Shown: one piece after another, positions 55,772 through 64,000 of the stretch
Position numbering within the stretch: the stretch's first letter is position 1
How the letters are laid out: every line of letters begins with the position of its first letter
Assembly (NCBI GenBank): GCA_913055805.1
Contig: CAJXLF010000002.1
Coordinates: forward strand, 186,001 to 250,000
DNA length: 64,000 bases
Origin: an uncultured Salinisphaerales bacterium
GTDB taxonomy: Bacteria; Pseudomonadota; Gammaproteobacteria; Nevskiales; CAJXLF01
Direction: 5' to 3'
The notes under the pieces: generated by a model
What the model saw: the letters and a program-made list of their open reading frames with translations, nothing else
Told to the model about the DNA's origin: nothing
Database searches by the model: none
Made by a program: the position numbers and the translations under genes

Positions 55772-57538
55772 ATGTCCGGACCGAAAGCACGCAAATGGCG
55801 CCTGCTGCGCCCCTCTGCCCTCAGCCGCCGCGACTTTTTACGGCTGACTGCCGGTGGCGGCGCCGCTTCATTGACCGGCCTGCTCACGGCCTGTGGCGAC
55901 AGTGACAGCGGAGACACCGTTGGCGGGCCCGTTTCACAGGCCAGCTTCCGGCACGGCGTGGCCAGTGGCGATCCTCTGCAGGACCGGGTGATCATCTGGA
56001 CACGTCTGAGCCAGACAAACGGGAATAGCGCCACAGTGGAATGGCGCATGGCCCGCGATGCGGCGTTTTCGGATATCGTCGCCCGGGGCTCTGCCACGAC
56101 AGGCATGGAGCGTGATTTCACTGTCAAGGTGGATGTCGACGGTCTGCAGCCGGATACCACCTACTATTACCAGTTCATGGCGGCTGGCGACGCCAGCCCG
56201 GTTGGGCGCACCAAAACACTTCCGATCGGCACAGTCGCGCGGGCGCGATTCGCCATGGTGTCCTGCGCCAGCCTGCCGCATGGCTTCTTCAATGCCTATC
56301 GCCGCATCGCGGAAAGGCCCGACCTGGATTTCGTCCTGCACCTGGGCGACTACATTTACGAATACCCCGGTGTGAACCCTGAGGGTGAACATGATTATGC
56401 AGATGCCGCCGCCATAGCCGCCGGCCGCCAGTATTCCGCTGACAACCAGCTCGAAATCGTCCAGCTGGGTGATTACCGCAAGCGCTTCGCCAACTATCGT
56501 CTGGATGCGGATTTGCAGGAACTGCATCGTCAATACGCCTTTATCAACATCTGGGACGACCACGAACTGAGTAACGACGCCTGGACAGATGGCGCTGAAA
56601 ACCACCAGCCGGAGACCGAAGGCGACTGGCTCACGCGTAACACTGCCGCCCGTCAGGCCTATTTCGAATGGCTGCCAATCCGCCCCGCCGGCCCCGGCGA
56701 CACACTGGATATCGAACGCAGTTTCCGCCTGGGTGATCTGGCGGAACTCATGATGCTCGATACGCGCCTGGTGGGTCGTGACCAGCAGCCTGAAGGCACC
56801 GAAATTCCAGGCGTCACCTCCATCTACATGGATGAAGGCGATATCGCCGCAGAGGAGCGACAGATGCTGGGCGCCGCCCAGGAAGCCCGCTTGATCAGCC
56901 AGCTACAAAGCTCCACCGCGCAATGGAAACTGATTGGTCAACAGGTTGTATTCGCACAGTGGAAACTGGTGGGCCTGCCCAATGCAGCCAATCTGCTGAA
57001 TCCGGGTGGGCAAGGCGGCGAATTCATCAATGTTGATCAGTGGGACGCCTATCCGCGCGCACGTGAACGCATATGGAACGCGATCCGCGGCGGTCAACCG
57101 GCGCCAAACGTGGCCATTGATAATGTGGTGATTCTGACCGGCGATGTGCACGCTTCCTGGGCGCATGACATCACCGAAGACCCCAACAACCTGCTGGCTT
57201 ACAACCCGCTGAGCGGAGAGGGTTCAATGGGCGTGGAATTCGTCTGCCCTTCCATCACCTCACCGGCAGAATTTCCGGATACTCCGGTGACGGTGCCGGC
57301 CTTTCTGACCCAGAACCCGCATATCAAGTTTGGAGACATCCAGAACAAGGGGTATGTGCTGATCGACATTACGGCAGAACGTTGCCAGAGCGAGTGGTAT
57401 TACGTGGACGACCACCTGACACCCGGCGATGGAGAAACACTGGCCGAGGTCTATGCCACGATCAATGGCGGCAATCATGCCGTAGTGAGCAACCCCTCGA
57501 CCCCGCGTGACAATCCCCCGGCGCTGGCACCGGCGTAG
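55772..57538 (+). CDS. PhoD-like alkaline phosphatase, Tat-exported lipoprotein
   Basis: Calcium/iron phosphatase or phosphodiesterase family (PhoD). The 588-residue protein has a twin-arginine signal SRRDFLRLTAGGG (Arg19, Arg20) and then a lipobox LLTAC (Cys41), so it is predicted to be exported folded and lipidated. Metal motifs include VLHLGDYIYEYPG, NIWDDHELSND and LTGDVHASWAHDI. It is on the opposite strand from its neighbours, between dapB and dnaJ. Likely scavenges phosphate, but substrates vary in the family. Confidence 0.87.
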   Translation: MSGPKARKWRLLRPSALSRRDFLRLTAGGGAASLTGLLTACGDSDSGDTVGGPVSQASFRHGVASGDPLQDRVIIWTRLSQTNGNSATVEWRMARDAAFSDIVARGSATTGMERDFTVKVDVDGLQPDTTYYYQFMAAGDASPVGRTKTLPIGTVARARFAMVSCASLPHGFFNAYRRIAERPDLDFVLHLGDYIYEYPGVNPEGEHDYADAAAIAAGRQYSADNQLEIVQLGDYRKRFANYRLDADLQELHRQYAFINIWDDHELSNDAWTDGAENHQPETEGDWLTRNTAARQAYFEWLPIRPAGPGDTLDIERSFRLGDLAELMMLDTRLVGRDQQPEGTEIPGVTSIYMDEGDIAAEERQMLGAAQEARLISQLQSSTAQWKLIGQQVVFAQWKLVGLPNAANLLNPGGQGGEFINVDQWDAYPRARERIWNAIRGGQPAPNVAIDNVVILTGDVHASWAHDITEDPNNLLAYNPLSGEGSMGVEFVCPSITSPAEFPDTPVTVPAFLTQNPHIKFGDIQNKGYVLIDITAERCQSEWYYVDDHLTPGDGETLAEVYATINGGNHAVVSNPSTPRDNPPALAPA

Positions 57539-57542
57539 TCAA

Positions 57543-58694
57543 TCAGCCCAGATGTTCCTCGAAGAACTTCTTCGCCTTGTCCAGCCATGAGCTGGACTGG
57601 GGGCTGTGCTTGCTGCCGCCGTCGCGCAGTGTTTCGCCCAGCTCTTCCATCAGCTCTTTCTGACGCTTGGTCAGCTTGACCGGTGTTTCCACCTCGACCG
57701 TGCACAACAGATCACCCTGAGCGCCCCCACGGACTGATTTCACGCCCTTGCCACGCAGGCGAAAGGTCTTGCCCGTCTGGGTCTCGGAAGGAATCTTCAG
57801 GGCCACCTTGCCTTCCAGCGTCGGCACCTCGAGTTCACCTCCCAGAGATGCTGTCACCATGTCGATGGGCACGTTGCAGCGCAGATCATCACCATCACGC
57901 ATGAAGATTTCATGCGGCTTGACCTGAATCTGCACATAGAGATCGCCCGCCGGCCCACCCTGCTCACCAGCCTCACCTTCGCCGGCCAGACGAATACGGT
58001 CACCGGTATCGACACCCGGCGGCACCTTCACTGACAGGGTCTTCTGCTTCTGTACCCGGCCCTGGCCACGGCACTCAGTGCAGGGATTGGAAATAATCTC
58101 CCCCCGGCCCGAGCAATGCGGGCAGGTCTGCTGCACAGTAAAAAAGCCCTGCTGCATACGCACCTGACCGGCGCCATGACAGGTCGGGCAGGACTGCGGC
58201 TTGCTGCCGGGCTCGGCGCCACTGCCGTCGCAGCGTTCACAACTGCTCCAGCTGGGAATACGAATCTTCACCGTGTCACCGAACACGGCCTGCTCCAGAT
58301 CCAGTTTGAGGTTGTAGCGCAGATCAGCGCCGCGGAATACACGCTGGCGACCACCACCGGCACCACCTGCCGCAGCCCCGAAGATATCGGAGAAGACATC
58401 ACCGAAAATATCGCTGAAGCCGGCGCCACCGAAGCCTCCACCGCCAAAGCCACCACCGCCGGCTGCCCCGCTTACACCCGCATGACCGAACTGGTCATAG
58501 GCAGCACGTTTCTGGGCATCGGCGAGCACTTCATAGGCCTCGCTGGCTTCCTTGAATTTGTTCTCGGCATCCTTGTCCTCCGGATTGCGGTCCGGATGAT
58601 GCTTCATCGCCAGTCGCCGATAAGCCTTTTTCAGCTCATCGTCAGAGGCATTCTTGGAGACGCCAAGAACTTCGTAATAATCGCGCTTACTCAT
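57543..58694 (-). CDS. dnaJ: Chaperone protein DnaJ
   Basis: Hsp40 co-chaperone of DnaK. The 383-residue type A protein has the J domain with HPD in [10 protein letters not shown], a Gly/Phe-rich stretch ([15 protein letters not shown]), four CxxCxGxG zinc motifs ([33 protein letters not shown]), and a C-terminal substrate-binding domain. It converges with the phosphatase by 4 bases. Separate from dnaK by 126 bases with a terminator-like hairpin. Confidence 0.97.
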   Translation of the reverse strand: MSKRDYYEVLGVSKNASDDELKKAYRRLAMKHHPDRNPEDKDAENKFKEASEAYEVLADAQKRAAYDQFGHAGVSGAAGGGGFGGGGFGGAGFSDIFGDVFSDIFGAAAGGAGGGRQRVFRGADLRYNLKLDLEQAVFGDTVKIRIPSWSSCERCDGSGAEPGSKPQSCPTCHGAGQVRMQQGFFTVQQTCPHCSGRGEIISNPCTECRGQGRVQKQKTLSVKVPPGVDTGDRIRLAGEGEAGEQGGPAGDLYVQIQVKPHEIFMRDGDDLRCNVPIDMVTASLGGELEVPTLEGKVALKIPSETQTGKTFRLRGKGVKSVRGGAQGDLLCTVEVETPVKLTKRQKELMEELGETLRDGGSKHSPQSSSWLDKAKKFFEEHLG

Positions 58695-58701
58695 GGGGAT
58701 C

Positions 58702-58729
58702 GTGAGATGTGAGATGTGAGGAGTGAGAC
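58702..58729. repeat. Four tandem heptamers upstream of dnaJ
   Basis: GTGAGAT, GTGAGAT, GTGAGGA, GTGAGAC in direct series just upstream of the dnaJ ATG (58694). Related heptad phrases (CGTTTCGTTTCACGTTTTCC) occur at 58791-58820 on the far side of the dnaK hairpin. On the minus strand they give CTCAC-type repeats in the dnaJ leader. Function unknown. Confidence 0.7.
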
Positions 58730-58764
58730 GTCGCGGGTAGCGTTATGGCGAAAAACGCACGCGA

Positions 58765-58791
58765 GAACGGGGCAACACTGTTGCCCCGTTC
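58765..58791 (-). terminator. Hairpin between dnaK and dnaJ
   Basis: GAACGGGGCAA/TTGCCCCGTTC, an 11-bp stem with loop CACTG. The minus-strand U-run (five U) starts only ten bases later, so termination after dnaK is probably partial and dnaJ could still be co-expressed. Confidence 0.55.
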
Positions 58792-58820
58792 GTTTCGTTT
58801 CACGTTTTCCGTTTCAGGTC

Positions 58821-60755
<1,935 letters not shown>

Positions 60756-60821
60756 GATTCGGTACTCCAAAAATTCCTAAATGCACTGTTAATGTGGATA
60801 TGGGGGACGGCTGCCGTCTTT

Positions 60822-61442
60822 TCAAGAGGCGCCGCCCTGGCTGTTTTCGTCGGCGTCTGCCGGTGCTTGCGGCGCCCTGGCCACGATCACCATGGCCGGC
60901 CGCAGCACCCGGTCATTCAGGCGATAACCCTTCTGCACCACCTGCAATACGGTATTGGGCGCCTGCTCCGCGGTTTCCTGCATGGACATGGCCTGATGCG
61001 CTTCCGGATCGAAAGGCTCGCCAGTCGGATCAATTTCCACAATGGCGTGCTGCTCGAACACCTTGGTCATCATCTGGGTAATCAAACGCATGCCTTCCCG
61101 GGCGGTGTCCAGGCCGGCTTCGGATTTGTCCAGCTCGGCCAACCCCAGATTGAGGCTGTCGTAAATCGGTAAAAGCTCGCGGGCAATGTTTTCCAGACCG
61201 TATTTACGAGCCTGGGAAACTTCGCGCTCGGCCCGCTTGCGGATGTTGTCCATTTCAGCGCGCGCACGCAGTAACTGATCCCAGTTTTCCGCCGCCCTGG
61301 CCTCGGCTTCGGCCAGCTGCGCCTGTGGTGAAGCAGCCTCAGCGGTTGGCGCTTCACTGGCAGACTCTTCCTGAAGATGATCGGTCAGCGGGATATCCTC
61401 TGCCTCATTCGGATTACGGGTGTCGTCGTTATGGCCCGACAT
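60822..61442 (-). CDS. grpE: Nucleotide exchange factor GrpE
   Basis: Releases ADP from DnaK. The 206-residue protein has an acidic N-terminal tail, the long coiled coil (QLAEAEARAAENWDQLLRAR onward) and beta-wing end containing GFDPEAHQAM-type sequence (PFDPEAHQAMSM). Start ATG 61442 is preferred over upstream codons that run into the promoter region. First gene of the grpE-dnaK unit. Confidence 0.94.
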   Translation of the reverse strand: MSGHNDDTRNPNEAEDIPLTDHLQEESASEAPTAEAASPQAQLAEAEARAAENWDQLLRARAEMDNIRKRAEREVSQARKYGLENIARELLPIYDSLNLGLAELDKSEAGLDTAREGMRLITQMMTKVFEQHAIVEIDPTGEPFDPEAHQAMSMQETAEQAPNTVLQVVQKGYRLNDRVLRPAMVIVARAPQAPADADENSQGGAS

Positions 61443-61517
61443 CAAGTGGCCTCCATCAGCTGAAATAATGCTATGCGCACCCGGCGTACACCCCGGTTGC
61501 ACCCTTGTTTCAGCTAG

Positions 61518-61544
61518 ATGGGGGCATGAGCCCCAGATTCAAGG
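61518..61544 (-). promoter_or_regulatory. Sigma32-type heat-shock promoter ahead of grpE-dnaK
   Basis: Minus strand CCTTGAA (61544-61538), 14 bases, CCCCATCTA (61523 down to 61515). This matches the RpoH consensus CTTGAA-N13-15-CCCCAT with preferred spacing. Start near 61508, leader about 66 bases. An inverted pair AGCTGAAA/TTTCAGCT (61458-61465 and 61508-61515) brackets the leader. No CIRCE element is visible. Confidence 0.78.
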
Positions 61545-61554
61545 CCTGACCGCC

Positions 61555-62607
61555 TCAGAGTTTACGCAAGACCGAGCCCAACAGATCCGCCGTCGACTCC
61601 ACCAGGGGAATGATGCGGTCATACTCCATGCGCGTCGGCCCGATCACGCCAAGCGAGCCTACAACCTGGCCCTCAACGGTGTAAGGTGCGGTCACCACGC
61701 TGCATTCATCCAGCACCGTGTAACCCGATTCCTCGCCAATGAATATCTGCATGCGCTCACCGGCCAGACACTCGTCGAGCAGGCGCAGGATGTCATGCTG
61801 CTCGTTGAACACCTCGAACAGTTCCCGCAAGCGGCCGATATTCGAGAATTCGGCCATCCCCATGAGATTCGTCTGACCCGCCATGACATAACCCGTTTCC
61901 GGCGCAGTGTCGTCGAAGGTCTGCTCAGCCAGGGAAATGGCTTCAGCCATCGCCTTGTCCATATTGCGCCGGGTCTGCTTGAGTGTTGCCAGTACCTGCC
62001 TGCGCACGGTATGCAGATCACGTCCGGCAAATTTGTGATTGAGGAAATTGGCGGCTCTCTCAAGCTCATCGCGACCATAGTCACGGTGCACGTGCAGTAC
62101 CCGGTTCTCTACCTGCCGGTCATTAACCACCAGAATGGCCAGCACGCGCTTTTCCGACAATGGCAGGAACTCGATCTGCCGCAACAGCGCGATGCCGTAT
62201 TTGGGCAACATGACCACGCCGGCCATGTTGCTCAGCCCGGACAGCAAGCGCGAAGCCGACTGCACCAGATCCTGACCCTGCTGCCTCATGGCCAGAAGCT
62301 GACGTTCTATATTCTCGAACTCGAAATCCGTCAGCGGCTGCGGGCTCAGCATGCTGTCCACAAACAGGCGATAACCCCTTGCCGTAGGCACCCGGCCGGC
62401 GGAGGTATGCGGGGCATGCACATAACCCAGGTCTTCGAGGTCGGCCAGTACATTCCTAACCGTTGCCGAACTCAGCCCCATGCCACTGGCACGCGCCAGC
62501 GTGCCCGACCCTACCGGCTCGCCAGCGTCAATGTATTGCTCGACCAGTGTCTTGAGCAGTCCCCGTGCCCGCTCATTCAGATCCGGACGCTGAGTCTCCT
62601 TCGTCAT
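61555..62607 (-). CDS. hrcA: Heat-inducible transcription repressor HrcA
   Basis: Winged-helix repressor of class I heat-shock genes through CIRCE operators. The 350-residue protein begins with ERARGLLKTLVEQYIDAGEP and has the DNA-recognition helix VGSGTLARASGMGLSSATVR. ATG 62607 is chosen over upstream in-frame codons. Its coexistence with a sigma32-type promoter suggests dual control. Precedes grpE, common in this order. Confidence 0.94.
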   Translation of the reverse strand: MTKETQRPDLNERARGLLKTLVEQYIDAGEPVGSGTLARASGMGLSSATVRNVLADLEDLGYVHAPHTSAGRVPTARGYRLFVDSMLSPQPLTDFEFENIERQLLAMRQQGQDLVQSASRLLSGLSNMAGVVMLPKYGIALLRQIEFLPLSEKRVLAILVVNDRQVENRVLHVHRDYGRDELERAANFLNHKFAGRDLHTVRRQVLATLKQTRRNMDKAMAEAISLAEQTFDDTAPETGYVMAGQTNLMGMAEFSNIGRLRELFEVFNEQHDILRLLDECLAGERMQIFIGEESGYTVLDECSVVTAPYTVEGQVVGSLGVIGPTRMEYDRIIPLVESTADLLGSVLRKL

Positions 62608-62645
62608 CTGTTTTCCATCGCTGCCTTTTGCGCACGCCTGAGAGC

Positions 62646-62675
62646 AAACTAGCCATGCTGCCAAAAGACTGTCAA
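62646..62675 (-). promoter_or_regulatory. Candidate sigma70 promoter of hrcA
   Basis: Minus strand TTGACA (62675-62670), 18 bases, TAGTTT (62651-62646), start near 62638, about 30 bases ahead of hrcA. Perfect -35 with weaker -10. Lies in the divergent gap with nadK. Confidence 0.5.
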
Positions 62676-62753
62676 GAAGCGGGCCGCGTTTCTCACCCAA
62701 GGCAGCGCCGTGTTAACGTTGCGCACTGATTATCACCCCCGGAATCCCGTTTA

Positions 62754-63647
62754 ATGAGCACCCGGACTGCGTTCAACACCATCGGCATCGTGGGCAAGCG
62801 CGCCCAGCCGGAAATTGAACCGACCCTGCGCCAGCTGGTTGAGTATTTCACCGCGCGCGGGATAAACGTGTTGCTCGACAAGGCAGCCAGCCGCCATCTC
62901 AAGGACAGCGGGCTGCCCGCTCACAGCCGGCAGGAACTGCCCCAGCATTGCGATCTGATCGTGGTGCTGGGCGGAGACGGTACCCTGCTGGCGGCCGGCC
63001 GCGCCGCCGCTCCGCAGGATGTACCCCTGCTGGGCATCAATCTGGGGCGCCTGGGTTTTATGGTCGATGTCTCGCCGGAAGACATGGCCAATACCCTGGA
63101 CAAGGTGCTGAACGGCGATTACGTGCGGGAAGAACGCCTGATGCTGACCGCCACCCTGGTCATTGACGGACAGACTTCAGTAGCGCTTAACGAAGCCGTG
63201 GTGCGTAACAAGGATTTCGCCCGCGTACTGGAGTTCGATACCTTTCTGGACGGCGTCTTTATTTCGCACCATCGTGCGGACGGCATCATTATCAGCACGC
63301 CCACGGGCTCAACGGCCTACGCCCTGTCCGGCGGTGGCCCTGTACTGCACCCGGCCCTCAATGCCCTGGCGCTGGTGCCGATCTGCCCGCATACACTGAG
63401 CGACCGGCCGCTGGTGATCGAAGCCTCACAGACCGTGGAAGTCGTCGTAGCCGAGGGCAAGTCGAACCAGGCGCTGGTCACCTGTGACGGACAATGGAAC
63501 CAGACCCTGGAACCCGGCGAACGGGTTCAGATCGCCCGGGCCAGCCACAGCCTGCAGCTGATTCATCCGCCGGGCTATGACTATTTCGGCATTCTTCGTA
63601 ATAAACTGCGCTGGGGCCGCGACCAGCAACTGCAAAGCCGCGGCTAG
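62754..63647 (+). CDS. nadK: NAD kinase
   Basis: Phosphorylates NAD+ to NADP+. The 297-residue protein starts MSTRTAFNTIGIVGKRAQP, has the GGDGTLL motif in VVLGGDGTLLAAGR, and STPTGSTAYALSGGGP. Divergent from hrcA and 30 bases before recN, a common trio. Confidence 0.96.
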   Translation: MSTRTAFNTIGIVGKRAQPEIEPTLRQLVEYFTARGINVLLDKAASRHLKDSGLPAHSRQELPQHCDLIVVLGGDGTLLAAGRAAAPQDVPLLGINLGRLGFMVDVSPEDMANTLDKVLNGDYVREERLMLTATLVIDGQTSVALNEAVVRNKDFARVLEFDTFLDGVFISHHRADGIIISTPTGSTAYALSGGGPVLHPALNALALVPICPHTLSDRPLVIEASQTVEVVVAEGKSNQALVTCDGQWNQTLEPGERVQIARASHSLQLIHPPGYDYFGILRNKLRWGRDQQLQSRG

Positions 63648-63677
63648 TCCTGTCATTCACCTATCGCTGAAACTTTC

Positions 63678-64000
63678 ATGCTGCGTTATCTGCATATCCG
63701 CAATTTCGCCATCATCGACAACCTGGAAATCGACTTCGAACCCGGCATGACCGTGCTTTCCGGAGAAACCGGCGCCGGCAAGTCCATCCTGATCGATGCG
63801 CTGGGCCTGCTGCTGGGCGACCGGGCAGACAGTGAAGCCGTGCGCCATGGCAGTGAGCGCGCGGAAGTGAGTGCCGAATTCCTGCTCGACGATACGTCAC
63901 AGGCCAGAGAATGGCTGCAGCAACGCGACATGCTCGATGCGGATCACGCAGAAAGTTGCCTGATCCGCCGCACTGTTTCCGCCGACGGACGTGGCCGCGC
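63678..64000 (+). CDS. recN: DNA repair protein RecN, 3' truncated by window edge
   Basis: SMC-like ATPase for double-strand-break repair. The first 107 residues are present: MLRYLHIRNFAIIDNLEIDF followed by Walker A in SGETGAGKSILIDALGLLLG (Gly29-Ser36). The start lies 30 bases after the nadK stop. The coiled coil, signature and Walker B lie beyond the window. Confidence 0.95.
   Translation, partial: MLRYLHIRNFAIIDNLEIDFEPGMTVLSGETGAGKSILIDALGLLLGDRADSEAVRHGSERAEVSAEFLLDDTSQAREWLQQRDMLDADHAESCLIRRTVSADGRGR

Noticed and set aside
61443-62753. CIRCE operator for HrcA
   Set aside because: No TTAGCACTC / GAGTGCTAA pair with 9-base spacer was found in the hrcA, grpE, dnaK or dnaJ upstream regions.

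Overview
The window is a gene-dense stretch of a GC-rich gammaproteobacterial chromosome. The lineage is inferred from gene order and protein families: dksA, zipA, the yciO-yciB-yciI-bolA group, type I queF, the leader-tRNA rimP-nusA-infB-rbfA-truB-rpsO-pnp operon, and the hrcA-grpE-dnaK-dnaJ-dapB-carAB-greA series. The full Na+-translocating NADH:quinone reductase and a PHA-type thiolase with PhaR suggest a marine or halotolerant heterotroph or sulfur-oxidiser-like lineage. No genus can be named from the sequence. There are no rRNA genes, CRISPR arrays, prophages, integrases or intact insertion sequences.

Layout. 1-9.9 kb: the 3' part of a phosphoglucomutase gene, then a minus-strand run (crotonase, HCCA isomerase-like protein, endonuclease III-like glycosylase, rluB, scpB, scpA, trpS, M50 protease, yciO) with several 1-8 base overlaps, then plus-strand yciB-yciI-bolA. 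9.9-17.7 kb: iron-type alcohol dehydrogenase, ligA, zipA and smc, all minus. 17.8-25.5 kb: mixed metabolic genes (queF, cysZ, an exported M3 peptidase, an aminotransferase, a HAD phosphatase, dksA, a thiolase, phaR). 25.5-25.95 kb: the only gene-free gap over 300 bases. It carries a strong sigma70 promoter, a series of hairpins and a textbook terminator, so it probably encodes a small RNA of about 155 nt. 25.95-34.8 kb: the complete nusA superoperon on the minus strand, led by initiator tRNA-fMet.

34.9-43 kb: an Na+-NQR module (nqrABCDEF, apbE, nqrM, and a CBS-domain gene) lying between tRNA-Leu(GAG) and tRNA-fMet. In E. coli these two tRNAs border argG in the same superoperon, so this looks like a variable slot in conserved synteny. 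The six Nqr subunits form the Na+ pump; ApbE attaches FMN to NqrB and NqrC, and NqrM supports Fe-S/iron-centre maturation. A 267-bp nested palindrome with 26-bp perfect terminal inverted repeats lies exactly between the nqrA stop and the nqrB start. 43-54.7 kb: secG, tpiA, glmM, folP, ftsH, rlmE, yhbY, greA, carB and carA. 54.8-64 kb: dapB, an exported PhoD-type phosphatase, the heat-shock genes dnaJ, dnaK, grpE and hrcA, with a strong sigma32-type promoter before grpE, then nadK and the 5' end of recN.

Most of the window is conserved housekeeping sequence. The two items that look least described are the small-RNA candidate at 25.69-25.85 kb, which has an exposed anti-Shine-Dalgarno motif, and the palindromic element inside the nqr operon.
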